DNA of 64,000 bases from Actinocrinis puniceicyclus (GTDB taxonomy: Bacteria; Actinomycetota; Actinomycetes; Streptomycetales; Catenulisporaceae): NCBI RefSeq assembly GCF_018283645.1, contig NZ_JAGSXH010000002.1, forward strand, positions 1-64,000, written 5' to 3'. Both the position numbers and the translations under genes were made by a program. Shown in pieces: positions 19,735 to 28,280 of the stretch (position 1 is its first letter; every line of letters begins with the position of its first letter). Below the pieces are notes generated by a model, which worked only from the letters and a program-made list of their open reading frames with translations, had not been told where the DNA came from and made no database searches.

Positions 19735-21140
19735 CGACCACGCATCCCGAGCTTGAGGGCCTGGGCAGGTACGAGTTCGGCTGGGCCGACCCGGATGTCG
19801 CCGGGGCCACCGCGAAACGCGGCCTGAGCGAAGAGGTCGTCCGGGAGATCTCCGCGCTCAAGAACGAGCCGGAGTGGATGCTCAAGAACCGGCTCAAGGG
19901 ACTGCGGCTGTTCGAGCGCAAGCCCATGCCGAACTGGGGCGCCGACCTCTCGGGCATCGACTTCGACAACATCAAGTACTTCGTGCGCTCCACCGAGCGG
20001 CAGGCCGCGTCCTGGGACGAGCTTCCCGCCGACATCAAGAACACCTACGACAGGCTCGGCATCCCGGAGGCGGAGAAGAACCGCCTGATCGCGGGCGTCG
20101 CCGCGCAGTACGAGTCGGAGGTGGTCTACCACCAGATCCGCGAGGACCTGGAGCGGCAGGGCGTGCTGTTCCTGGACACCGACACCGCGCTCAAGGAGCA
20201 GCCGGAGCTGTTCCGCGAGTACTTCGGCACCGTGATCCCGGTCGGCGACAACAAGTTCGCCTCGCTCAACACGGCGGTGTGGTCCGGCGGGTCCTTCATC
20301 TACGTGCCGAAGGGCGTGCACGTGGACATCCCGCTTCAGGCCTACTTCCGGATCAACACTGAGAACATGGGTCAGTTCGAGCGGACCCTGATCATCGCGG
20401 ACGAGGACTCGTACGTGCACTACGTCGAGGGCTGTACCGCACCGATCTACTCCTCCGACTCGCTGCACTCCGCGGTCGTCGAGATCGTCGTGAAGAAGAA
20501 CGCGCGGGTGCGTTACACGACGATCCAGAACTGGTCGAACAACGTCTACAACCTGGTCACCAAGCGCGCCGCGGCGCACGAGGGCGCGACCATGGAGTGG
20601 ATCGACGGCAACCTCGGCTCCAAGGTCACCATGAAGTACCCGGCGGTCTGGCTGCTAGGCGAGCACGCCAAGGGCGAGACCCTCTCCATCGCGTTCGCGG
20701 GTGAGGGCCAGCACCAGGACGCCGGCTCGAAGATGGTGCACGCCGCGCCGCACACCTCTTCCACGATCATCTCCAAGTCGGTGGCCCGCGGCGGCGGGCG
20801 CACCTCGTACCGCGGCCTGGTTCAGATCCAGGAGGGCGCGCACCACTCCAAGTCCAATGTGAAGTGCGACGCGCTGCTGGTGGACACGATCAGCCGCTCC
20901 GACACGTACCCGTACGTGGACGTGCGCGAGGACGACGTGCAGATGGGCCACGAGGCCACCGTCTCCAAGGTGTCCGAAGACCAGCTGTTCTACCTGATGA
21001 GCCGCGGCCTTTCCGAGGACGAGGCGATGGCGATGATCGTGCGCGGCTTCGTCGAGCCGATCGCCCGCGAACTGCCGATGGAGTACGCGCTGGAACTCAA
21101 CCGGCTGATCGAGATGCAGATGGAAGGCGCGGTCGGCTGA
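19731..21140 (+). CDS. sufB: Fe-S cluster assembly scaffold protein SufB
   Basis: Main scaffold of the SufBC2D complex on which Fe-S clusters are built. The 469-residue protein has the beta-helix core with [20 protein letters not shown]-type residues, the conserved [10 protein letters not shown] cysteine segment and the C-terminal [21 protein letters not shown]. No intein is present, unlike several mycobacterial SufB genes. The ATG at 19731 overlaps the sufR stop; upstream in-frame codons lie within sufR and lack family residues. Confidence 0.97.
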   Translation: MTTTHPELEGLGRYEFGWADPDVAGATAKRGLSEEVVREISALKNEPEWMLKNRLKGLRLFERKPMPNWGADLSGIDFDNIKYFVRSTERQAASWDELPADIKNTYDRLGIPEAEKNRLIAGVAAQYESEVVYHQIREDLERQGVLFLDTDTALKEQPELFREYFGTVIPVGDNKFASLNTAVWSGGSFIYVPKGVHVDIPLQAYFRINTENMGQFERTLIIADEDSYVHYVEGCTAPIYSSDSLHSAVVEIVVKKNARVRYTTIQNWSNNVYNLVTKRAAAHEGATMEWIDGNLGSKVTMKYPAVWLLGEHAKGETLSIAFAGEGQHQDAGSKMVHAAPHTSSTIISKSVARGGGRTSYRGLVQIQEGAHHSKSNVKCDALLVDTISRSDTYPYVDVREDDVQMGHEATVSKVSEDQLFYLMSRGLSEDEAMAMIVRGFVEPIARELPMEYALELNRLIEMQMEGAVG

Positions 21141-21193
21141 CGGCCGGCGCGGCGCGGGCAGCAGGGCTTCGAGGCGAGGACGAAAGACGACGC

Positions 21194-22489
21194 ATGGCTG
21201 AGACGAACAGTGCCGGCGCGAGCGGCGGCGGCACGAACCGGGGCGCGACCACGGCCGCGGCGGTGACGGTGGCGGCCCCCGGCGCGGGTGTGCCGCTGGC
21301 CGGGCCCGGCACCGGCAAGACCCACTCCGAGGTGCTGGCCTCGCGCGGCGAGCGGTTCACCTCCCACGATCCGGACGCATTCCCGGCGGTCACGGGGCGC
21401 GAAGAGGACTGGCGGTTCACCCCGCTCGCGCGGCTGCGCGGCCTGCACGACGGCACGGCGGCGGCCGTCGGCGCGCAGCGCGGCGGCGACAAGATCGAGC
21501 TTGAGCTGCCCGAGGGCGCCGGCGCCGAACAGGTCGGCAGGCAGGACCCGCGCGCCGTCGCGGCGGGCGCCCCGATGGACATCGCCGCGGCGTACGCCCA
21601 CCGGGCCGCCGACGAGGTCACCGTGATCACCGTGGCCAAGGAGGCCGTGCTCGCCGCACCGCTGCGGGTCAACGTGCACGCCGAGGGCGGCGCCGCCTTC
21701 GTGCACCTCGTCTTCGACGTGAAAGCGTTCGCCGAGGCCGTCATCGTCCTCAACCACACCGGGACCGGCGCCCGCTCGGCCAACGTGGACCTGCTCATCG
21801 GCGACGGCGCGAAGGTCACCTTCGTCTCGGTGCAGGACTGGGAGCGTGACGCGGTGCACCTGGCCCAGCAGAATGCGCTGCTCGGCCGGGACGCGACGCT
21901 CAAGTGCGTGAACGTGACCTTCGGCGGCGACCTGGTGCGGCTGGTCCCGCGGATCAGGTACGCCGGGCCCGGCGGCGACGCCGAGCTGCTCGGGCTGTAC
22001 TTCGCCGATGACGGCCAGCACTTGGAGCACCGGCTGTTCGTGGACCACTCGGTGCCCAACTGCCGCTCCCGCGTGACCTACAAGGGCGCGTTGCAGGGTA
22101 CTGACGCCCACACGGTGTGGATCGGCGACGTGCTGATCCGCGCCGCCGCCGAGGGCACCGACACCTATGAGCTGAACCGCAACCTCCTGCTCACCGACGG
22201 CGCGCGCGCCGACTCGGTGCCGAACCTGGAGATCGAGACCGGCGAGATCATCGGCGCCGGGCACGCCTCGGCCACCGGCCGCTTCGACGACGAGCAGCTG
22301 TTCTACCTCCAGGCCCGCGGTATCCCCGAGGACGACGCCCGCCGGCTCGTGGTGCGCGGCTTCTTCGCGGACGTGGTCGGCCGGATCGGCATCCCCGACC
22401 TGGAGGCGCGGCTGATGGAGCAGGTCGAGGCGGAACTGGCCCGCACCCGCACCGGCGTGCCGGCAGGCGCTGCGGGGGCGGCCGTATGA
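21194..22489 (+). CDS. sufD: Fe-S cluster assembly protein SufD
   Basis: Paralogue of SufB and partner in the SufBCD scaffold, also involved in iron supply. The 431-residue protein has a variable Ala/Gly-rich first 45 residues, then EDWRFTPLARL, the beta-helix core and the conserved C-terminal GHASATGRFDDEQLFYLQARGIPEDDAR. The catalytic-interface histidine segment DHSVPNCRSRVTYKG is present. ATG at 21194 follows the purine-rich GAGGCGAGGACG; sufB ends 53 bp before. Confidence 0.96.
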   Translation: MAETNSAGASGGGTNRGATTAAAVTVAAPGAGVPLAGPGTGKTHSEVLASRGERFTSHDPDAFPAVTGREEDWRFTPLARLRGLHDGTAAAVGAQRGGDKIELELPEGAGAEQVGRQDPRAVAAGAPMDIAAAYAHRAADEVTVITVAKEAVLAAPLRVNVHAEGGAAFVHLVFDVKAFAEAVIVLNHTGTGARSANVDLLIGDGAKVTFVSVQDWERDAVHLAQQNALLGRDATLKCVNVTFGGDLVRLVPRIRYAGPGGDAELLGLYFADDGQHLEHRLFVDHSVPNCRSRVTYKGALQGTDAHTVWIGDVLIRAAAEGTDTYELNRNLLLTDGARADSVPNLEIETGEIIGAGHASATGRFDDEQLFYLQARGIPEDDARRLVVRGFFADVVGRIGIPDLEARLMEQVEAELARTRTGVPAGAAGAAV

Positions 22490-22821
22490 GCAGGCCCGCG
22501 CCCGTGTGGCACCCGGTCGGCGCCCTGTCCGACTTCGAGCCGGACAAGCCGGAGGCCGTGGACGTCGACGGCACCCCGGTCGCGGTGGTGCGCACCTCGT
22601 CCGGTCAGGTGCACGCCATCCACGACGTCTGTTCGCACGCGAACGTCGCGCTGTCCGAGGGCGAGGTGGTCGACGGTGAGCTCGAGTGCTGGCTGCACGG
22701 CTCGACGTTCTCGATGAGCACTGGAAAACCGACCTGCCTGCCGGCCGTGGAGCCGGTACCCGTCTACCCTGTCAAGATCGAAGGCGATGACGTGTACGTC
22801 GCCGTCAATGTGGAGCTTTGA
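22486..22821 (+). CDS. Rieske-type [2Fe-2S] ferredoxin
   Basis: A 111-residue protein with both Rieske cluster motifs: C-S-H (HDVCSHANV) and C-x-x-H (ECWLHGSTF), resembling dioxygenase ferredoxin components. The ATG overlaps the sufD stop codon by 4 bp, and the gene sits between sufD and sufC as in other actinobacterial suf operons. Probably supplies electrons for, or stores clusters from, SUF assembly; the exact role is unproven. Confidence 0.93.
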   Translation: MSRPAPVWHPVGALSDFEPDKPEAVDVDGTPVAVVRTSSGQVHAIHDVCSHANVALSEGEVVDGELECWLHGSTFSMSTGKPTCLPAVEPVPVYPVKIEGDDVYVAVNVEL

Positions 22822-22826
22822 TACAG

Positions 22827-23597
22827 ATGGCCACTCTCGAAATCCGCGACCTGCATGTCTCCGTCGAAGCCGAAGGCGGCCCGAAGGAAATCCTGCGTGG
22901 TGTCGACCTGACGGTGAAGCAGGGCGAGACCCACGCGGTCATGGGCCCGAACGGCTCCGGCAAGTCCACCCTCGCCTACTCGATCGCCGGGCACCCCAAG
23001 TACCGGGTCACCTCCGGCCAGGTGCTGCTCGACGGTGAGGACGTGCTGTCCATGACCGTGGACGAGCGCGCCCGCGCCGGGATCTTCCTGGCCATGCAGT
23101 ACCCGGTCGAGGTGCCGGGCGTGTCGGTCTCGAACTTCCTGCGCACCGCCGCGACGGCGATCCGCGGCGAGGCGCCGAAACTGCGCACCTGGGTCAAGGA
23201 GGTCAACGAGGTCATGACCCGGCTGCAGGTCGACCCGGCGTTCTCCGAGCGCTCGGTCAACGAGGGCTTCTCCGGCGGCGAGAAGAAGCGCCACGAGATC
23301 CTGCAGCTGGAACTGCTGCGCCCGAAGATCGCGCTGCTCGACGAGACCGACTCGGGGCTCGACGTGGACGCGCTGCGCATCGTCTCCGAGGGCATCAACC
23401 GGGTGCGTGCGACCGGCCAGGTGGGCACCCTGCTGATCACCCACTACACGCGCATCCTGCGCTACATCCAGCCCGACTTCGTGCACGTATTCGCCGGCGG
23501 CCGCATCGTCGAGTCCGGCGGCGCGGAACTGGCCGAGCAGCTGGAGTCCGGGGGCTACGAGACCTACACGGAGGCTGCGGGGGTCGTGCCGCGATGA
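22827..23597 (+). CDS. sufC: Fe-S cluster assembly ATPase SufC
   Basis: ABC-type ATPase that drives conformational change in SufBC2D. The 256-residue protein carries Walker A GPNGSGKST, the SufC-specific signature FSGGEKKRHEILQ, Walker B IALLDETDSGLD and the H-loop ITHYTRIL. ATG at 22827 (MATLEIRDLHV) was preferred over a TTG nine bases earlier that overlaps the previous stop codon; GGAG lies 12 nt upstream. The stop codon overlaps sufS. Confidence 0.96.
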   Translation: MATLEIRDLHVSVEAEGGPKEILRGVDLTVKQGETHAVMGPNGSGKSTLAYSIAGHPKYRVTSGQVLLDGEDVLSMTVDERARAGIFLAMQYPVEVPGVSVSNFLRTAATAIRGEAPKLRTWVKEVNEVMTRLQVDPAFSERSVNEGFSGGEKKRHEILQLELLRPKIALLDETDSGLDVDALRIVSEGINRVRATGQVGTLLITHYTRILRYIQPDFVHVFAGGRIVESGGAELAEQLESGGYETYTEAAGVVPR

Positions 23598-24880
23598 ACA
23601 CCGATCGGCGTCAAGCAGGCCGCGCGGCCTTCGACTCAGAGCTGGTCCGCAAGGATTTCCCGATCCTGGAGCGGCGGGTACAGGACGACAAAGCGCTGGT
23701 CTACCTGGACTCGGCGGCCTCGTCGCAGAAGCCCCGGCAGGTCATCGACGCGATGACCGAGTACTACGAGCGGCACCACTCGAACGTGCACCGCGGCGTG
23801 CACACCCTCGCCGAGGAGGCCACGGCGCTGTACGAGGGCGCGCGGGACAAGGTCGCGCGGTTCATCAACGCCGACCCGCGCGAGGTGATCTTCACCAAGA
23901 ACTCCTCCGAGGCGCTGAACCTGGTCGCGAACGTGCTCGGCTGGGCGGGGGAGAGCAACGGGATCGGCCGCGGCGACCGGGTCGTGACCACGCAGATGGA
24001 GCATCACTCCAACCTGGTGCCCTGGCAGCTGACCGCCGCTCGCACCGGCGCCGAGCTGGCCTGGCTCGGCCTGACCGACGGCGGCCGGCTCGACCTGTCG
24101 AACCTCGACGAGGTCGTCGACGAGCGCACCAGGGTCGTCGCGGTGGTGCACGTCTCCAACATCCTCGGCACGCTCAACCCGATCGACGCGATCGTGCGCC
24201 GGGCCCACGAGGTCGGCGCGCTCGTGGTCGTGGACGCTTCGCAGTCCGTGCCGCACATGCCGATGGACGTACGTGAGCTCGGCGCCGACTTCGTCGCGTT
24301 CACCGGGCACAAGATGCTGGGCCCGACCGGCATCGGGGTGCTGTGGGGCCGCGCGGAACTGCTGGAGGAGCTGCCTCCGTTCCTCGGCGGTGGCGAGATG
24401 GTGCAGACCGTCTCGATGGAGGCGACCACCTACGCGCCGATCCCGCACAAGTACGAGGCGGGAACCCCGCCGATCGCCGAGGCGGTCGGGCTGGGCGCGG
24501 CCGTGGACTACCTCACCGCGCTGGGCATGGACAACGTCGCGGCGTACGAACACGAACTGGTCGAGTACGCGATCGACCGGCTCAAGCAGGTCGAAGGTCT
24601 GACGATCATCGGGCCGGACACCGCCGAGGACCGCGGCGCGGCGATCTCGTTCGTGCTCGAATCGCCCGCTCTCGGCGCGATCCATCCGCACGACGTGGGC
24701 CAGGTGCTCGACGAGCAGGGCATCGCGGTGCGCGTGGGTCAGCACTGCGCACGTCCGGTGTGCTTGCGGTACGGCGTCCCGGCGACCACGCGCGCATCGT
24801 TCTCCGTATACACCACCAAGGGGGACGTTGATGCGCTCGTGGAAGGCCTGGAGCACGTCAAGCGTTTCTTCGGAGCGTGA
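23594..24880 (+). CDS. sufS: Cysteine desulfurase SufS
   Basis: Pyridoxal-phosphate enzyme taking sulfur from cysteine for Fe-S cluster assembly. The 428-residue, group II desulfurase has LVYLDSAASSQKP, the HHSNLVPWQ segment, the PLP lysine Lys240 in TGHKMLGPTGIG and the active-site Cys385 in GQHCARPVC. ATG overlaps the sufC stop codon and the stop overlaps sufU, so all are coupled. Confidence 0.97.
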   Translation: MNTDRRQAGRAAFDSELVRKDFPILERRVQDDKALVYLDSAASSQKPRQVIDAMTEYYERHHSNVHRGVHTLAEEATALYEGARDKVARFINADPREVIFTKNSSEALNLVANVLGWAGESNGIGRGDRVVTTQMEHHSNLVPWQLTAARTGAELAWLGLTDGGRLDLSNLDEVVDERTRVVAVVHVSNILGTLNPIDAIVRRAHEVGALVVVDASQSVPHMPMDVRELGADFVAFTGHKMLGPTGIGVLWGRAELLEELPPFLGGGEMVQTVSMEATTYAPIPHKYEAGTPPIAEAVGLGAAVDYLTALGMDNVAAYEHELVEYAIDRLKQVEGLTIIGPDTAEDRGAAISFVLESPALGAIHPHDVGQVLDEQGIAVRVGQHCARPVCLRYGVPATTRASFSVYTTKGDVDALVEGLEHVKRFFGA

Positions 24881-25362
24881 CGCAGATGCAGCTTGAGTCG
24901 ATGTACCAGGAGATCATCCTGGACCACTACCGCAACCCGCACCACAAGGGGCTGCGCGACCAGTACCAGGCCGAGGTCCACCACGTGAATCCGACCTGTG
25001 GCGACGAGGTGACGCTGCGGGTGCGCCTGTCCGACGTGGCGCTCGGCGAGAACGCAGTCATCGAGGACGTGTCCTACGCGTCGCAGGGCTGCTCGATCTC
25101 GCAGGCTTCCGCCTCGGTGCTCAGCGACCTGGTGATCGGCAAGGAGGTCGGCGAGGCGCTAGCGGTCCACGAGGCGTTCCTGGAGCTGATGCAGTCCAGG
25201 GGCGAGTCGGCCGGCGACGAGGAGGTGCTGGAGGACGCGGTCGCCTTCGCCGGGGTCTCCAAGTTCCCGGCCCGCGTCAAGTGCGCCCTGCTGTCGTGGA
25301 TGGCGCTCAAGGACGCCACCGCGCAAGCCCTGTCCACCGGAGGAGACGAGAAGCATGGCTGA
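24877..25362 (+). CDS. sufU: SufU, zinc-dependent sulfurtransferase/scaffold
   Basis: IscU-like protein that accepts sulfur from SufS. In 161 residues the three conserved cysteines are visible: Cys41 in NPTCGDE, Cys72 in SQGCSIS and Cys136 in RVKCALL, with the SufU-type insertion between the second and third. GTG overlaps the sufS stop codon by 4 bp. Confidence 0.95.
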   Translation: MTQMQLESMYQEIILDHYRNPHHKGLRDQYQAEVHHVNPTCGDEVTLRVRLSDVALGENAVIEDVSYASQGCSISQASASVLSDLVIGKEVGEALAVHEAFLELMQSRGESAGDEEVLEDAVAFAGVSKFPARVKCALLSWMALKDATAQALSTGGDEKHG

Positions 25363-25672
25363 CGTGGCCACCCTCGACGACGTCACCGAGAACCTGAAGG
25401 ACGTGGTGGACCCGGAGCTCGGGATCAACGTCGTGGATCTCGGCCTTGTCTACGGCCTGACCGTGGACGACTCGAACGTCGCGGTCATCGACATGACGCT
25501 GACCTCGGCGGCCTGCCCGCTGCAGGACGTGATCGAGGATCAGATCCGCTCCGCGCTCGACGGGCTGGTGGCCGACTTCCGGGTCAACTGGGTGTGGATG
25601 CCGCCGTGGGGCCCGGACAAGATCACCGACGACGGCCGCGAGCAACTGCGGGCGCTCGGGTTCAACGTCTGA
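25355..25672 (+). CDS. sufT: SufT-like metal-sulfur cluster maturation factor (DUF59/MIP18)
   Basis: A 105-residue MIP18/DUF59 protein involved in maturing Fe-S proteins. Motifs are DPELGINVVDLGLVYG near the N terminus and TSAACPLQD with the conserved cysteine. Last gene of the suf operon; its start overlaps sufU by 8 bp. Its stop codon lies in the first unit of a 15-bp tandem array. Confidence 0.92.
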   Translation: MADVATLDDVTENLKDVVDPELGINVVDLGLVYGLTVDDSNVAVIDMTLTSAACPLQDVIEDQIRSALDGLVADFRVNWVWMPPWGPDKITDDGREQLRALGFNV

Positions 25673-25726
25673 CCGAACGCCGTCTGGCTGACCGCCGTCT
25701 GACCGAACGCCGTCTGACCGAACACA
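25667..25726. repeat. Four 15-bp tandem units on the sufT stop codon
   Basis: Units start at 25667, 25682, 25697 and 25712. Units 1 and 3 are identical (GTCTGACCGAACGCC), unit 2 is diverged and unit 4 differs only in its last three bases. The first unit contains the sufT TGA; since the period is 15, units 3 and 4 repeat that TGA in the same frame. Confidence 0.9.
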
Positions 25727-25804
25727 ACCGGGCCGTCGGCCGCGCGCTGGGTACGGGACCAGACTCCGGGGCCGCGGTCGCCTCGGCCTCAGCGCGGATC
25801 GAGC

Positions 25805-25844
25805 GAACGGCCGCCTTCTGACGTGTGTCAGTCGGCGGCCGTTC
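25805..25844. terminator. Strong bidirectional terminator after suf operon
   Basis: GAACGGCCGCC (25805-25815) pairs perfectly with GGCGGCCGTTC (25834-25844), and an inner stem CTGAC/GTCAG (25818-25822, 25827-25831) closes a GTGT tetraloop. CTTGT follows. It separates the suf operon from the convergent SDR gene. Confidence 0.85.
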
Positions 25845-25870
25845 CTTGTACCCGGTTGCTTGAGGCGCGA

Positions 25871-26617
25871 CTACGCCGCCTGCGGCTTGAGCCGTGCGCC
25901 GCCGTCGACCGGGATGACCGTCCCGGTCATGAAGCCGTTGCGCACCAGCAGCGCGATCACGTCCGCGATCTCCTGCGGCCGGGCGATCCGGCCGACCGGG
26001 ATCGAACCGGTGAAACCGTCGAGCACCGCGGCGCGTTGCTCGGCCGGGACGACCCGGTTCCACCAGTCCGTGTCCACGACGCCGGGCGACACGGCGTTCA
26101 CGCGGATCGGGGCGAGTTCCAGCGCCAGCGTCGGGACCAGAGTCTCCACCGCGCCGTTGACCGCCGCGAGCCCCGCGGTGCCGGGCATGGCGCACTGCGC
26201 CGATGCGGCGGAGACCAGCGTGATCGAACCGTGCTTAGCCAGCGTGGGCAGCGCGGCCTGCACGGCGTTCGCCGCGGCGGTGAACTTGCTCTCGAAGGCG
26301 GCCGTCAGCGTGCTCGGGTCCAGTTCGGCCAGCGCTCCGACGGCGCCGGTGCCCGGCGCGGTGACCACGAGGTGGTCTACGGCGTCCACCGAGGCGAACA
26401 GCGCGTCGAGGTCGGTGCGCGAGGCCTGGTCCGCGCTGCGGCCCTGTACGGCGCGGGAGTCGGGGGCGTGCTCGGTCAGCTCACCCAGCGCGCGCTTGAG
26501 CCGCTCGGGGTCGCGGCCGACGACGGTCACCCGGTACCCGTCGGAGACGAGTTGTTGCGCGGTGGCCAGGCCGATTCCGGCCGTGCCACCGATGATCACG
26601 GTGTGCTGTGCGGGCAT
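25871..26617 (-). CDS. SDR-family protein without the YxxxK catalytic pair
   Basis: A 248-residue short-chain dehydrogenase/reductase fold: N-terminal VIIGGTAGIGLATA is the cofactor-binding TGxxxGIG variant, and the NAVSPGVVDTDWW and GTVIPVDGGARL segments are normal. The active site is not: where the family has Tyr-x-x-x-Lys this protein has Leu150 and Asn154 (GLAAVNGA), although a serine region (LVSAASA, residues 135-140) is kept. Lys111 lies where classical enzymes have the tetrad asparagine. It may use another mechanism or only bind cofactor. It diverges from a TetR gene that probably controls it. Confidence 0.85.
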   Translation of the reverse strand: MPAQHTVIIGGTAGIGLATAQQLVSDGYRVTVVGRDPERLKRALGELTEHAPDSRAVQGRSADQASRTDLDALFASVDAVDHLVVTAPGTGAVGALAELDPSTLTAAFESKFTAAANAVQAALPTLAKHGSITLVSAASAQCAMPGTAGLAAVNGAVETLVPTLALELAPIRVNAVSPGVVDTDWWNRVVPAEQRAAVLDGFTGSIPVGRIARPQEIADVIALLVRNGFMTGTVIPVDGGARLKPQAA

Positions 26618-26707
26618 TGCACGTCCTGTTCGCGTGGTCTTCGAAGACCGCCGCCGGGCGCGCGTTGCAGCGCGCCGCGCAGCGCCCGGCGTGGCCCCCG
26701 AGGTTAC

Positions 26708-26766
26708 TTTCGAGGCATCGTGTCTCTTAACTCGTTCAGGCTATTACGAGGCGTCGTGTCCTGTAA
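26708..26766. promoter_or_regulatory. Two 23-bp operator-like repeats between SDR and TetR genes
   Basis: Copies at 26708-26730 and 26744-26766 share 18 of 23 bases, both with core CGAGGC(A/G)TCGTGTC. The second starts TTAC and ends GTAA, so it is weakly palindromic. Centres are 36 bp apart. They lie in the 159-bp divergent spacer, just before the regulator start codon, the usual place for an autoregulating TetR protein. Confidence 0.6.
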
Positions 26767-26776
26767 AGTGCACCGC

Positions 26777-27388
26777 GTGACCGGCGCCCTCGGCAGGCCG
26801 CGCAGCGAGATCGTGCGGCGTGCGATCCTCGACACCACCGTGCGGCTGACCATGCGCGATGGATATCAGGCATTGACGATTAAGGGCGTGGCGCAGGAGG
26901 CGGGTGTCGGCCGGCAGACCATCTACCGTTGGTGGCCCGCCAAAGGGGCGCTCGTCCTGGAGGCGATAGGCGAACTGGCCGAGCGGGCCGCCCGGCCCGC
27001 GCCCACCGGGGATGCTGTGCGCGATCTTCGCGCGCTGCTGCGCGCCTCGTTCCGCCTGGTCCCGGCGGCCGGCTCGGCGATCAGCGGCATGATGGCCGAG
27101 GCCCAGCACGATCCTGAATTCGCGCAGGTGCTGCAACAGGGTCTGCTCGCGCCCCGCCGGGCGCTCGTGCGGGAGATCCTTGCCCGCGGGCAGCGCGACG
27201 GCCAGCTGGGCCACGAGACCGACCTCGACCTGGCCGTGGACCTGGTGTGGGGCACCATGTGGTACCGCACGCTCTCCGGTCACGCCCCGGTCGATGAGCA
27301 CCTGGCCGAGGAACTGGCCGATGTGGTCGTCAAACTGCTCGCGGACCCGGGAGTGCGGGCCGAGCCGGGTTCGGCCGCGGGCCCGTAG
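26777..27388 (+). CDS. TetR/AcrR family transcriptional regulator
   Basis: A 203-residue repressor. The N-terminal HTH (about residues 10-57) has the usual GYQALTIKGVAQEAGVGRQTIYRWW sequence pattern, followed by an all-helical ligand domain with a VDLVWGTMWYR segment of the TetR_C_11/AefR type. GTG at 26777 is used here; another GTG at 26756 would place the protein start inside the second operator copy. Divergent orientation suggests that it regulates the SDR gene and itself. Confidence 0.9.
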   Translation: MTGALGRPRSEIVRRAILDTTVRLTMRDGYQALTIKGVAQEAGVGRQTIYRWWPAKGALVLEAIGELAERAARPAPTGDAVRDLRALLRASFRLVPAAGSAISGMMAEAQHDPEFAQVLQQGLLAPRRALVREILARGQRDGQLGHETDLDLAVDLVWGTMWYRTLSGHAPVDEHLAEELADVVVKLLADPGVRAEPGSAAGP

Positions 27389-27397
27389 AATTGTGAG

Positions 27398-28240
27398 ATG
27401 ATCCGCTACACCAAGGGGCACGGCACGCAGAACGACTTCGTGATCCTGCCCGATCCGGAAGGCGCGCTGGCGCTGGAGCCCGCGTGGGTCGCCGCGCTGT
27501 GCGACCGGCGCGCGGGGCTCGGCGCGGACGGCGTGCTGCGGGTCGTGGCGACCGCGAAGATGCCCGGCTACGAGGGCGACGCCTCGCTGGCGCCCTGGTT
27601 CATGGACTACCACAACGGTGACGGTTCGATCGCCGAGATGTGCGGCAACGGGGTGCGCGTCTTCGCCCGCTACCTGGCTGACCAGGGTCTGGCCGAACCC
27701 GGGAGCTTCGGCGTGGCCACGCGCGGCGGGATCAAGACGGTGCGCGTTCCGGCGGACGGCGGCGACGTCACCGTCGACATGGGCGTTCCCGTCTGGCCAC
27801 ACGGCGCGGCGCGCATTGCCTGGAACGGTCTCGAAGCGCAGTCCGTGCACGTGGACATGGGCAACCCGCACGCCGTGGTCTTCGTCGACGACGTGGCGCA
27901 GGCGGGTCCGCTCACCGCGGCGCCGACCTGGGAGCCCGTGGCGGTTTACCCCCGCGGTGTGAACGTCGAGTTCGTCGCGCCGCTCGGCCCGCAGCACATC
28001 GCCATGCGCGTGTACGAGCGCGGCGTCGGCGAGACCCGCTCCTGTGGAACCGGTGCGTGCGCGGCGATGATCGCGGCCGCGCGCCGTGATGGGTCACGGC
28101 CCGGCACGCCGTACACCGTGGACGTCCCGGGCGGCCGGCTGAGCATCGTCGAACGCGAAGACGGGTGCGTCGAGATGACCGGACCGGCGGTCCTCGTCGC
28201 GGACGGCGAGTTACGCGACTTCGCCGTGGCCCGCGGATAG
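27398..28240 (+). CDS. dapF: Diaminopimelate epimerase
   Basis: Converts LL- to meso-diaminopimelate for lysine and peptidoglycan. The 280-residue protein has both catalytic cysteines in their motifs, EMCGNGVRVFARYL and SCGTGACAA, and the N-terminal GTQNDFV. The substrate region MGNPHAVVFVDD is present. ATG start 9 bp after the TetR gene on the same strand, so some co-transcription is likely. Its usual Streptomyces neighbours (miaA, hflX) are not here. Confidence 0.95.
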   Translation: MIRYTKGHGTQNDFVILPDPEGALALEPAWVAALCDRRAGLGADGVLRVVATAKMPGYEGDASLAPWFMDYHNGDGSIAEMCGNGVRVFARYLADQGLAEPGSFGVATRGGIKTVRVPADGGDVTVDMGVPVWPHGAARIAWNGLEAQSVHVDMGNPHAVVFVDDVAQAGPLTAAPTWEPVAVYPRGVNVEFVAPLGPQHIAMRVYERGVGETRSCGTGACAAMIAAARRDGSRPGTPYTVDVPGGRLSIVEREDGCVEMTGPAVLVADGELRDFAVARG

Positions 28241-28280
28241 GCTGACGCGGTCACTCGGCTTGGGAGGACGGCGGTGCGGC

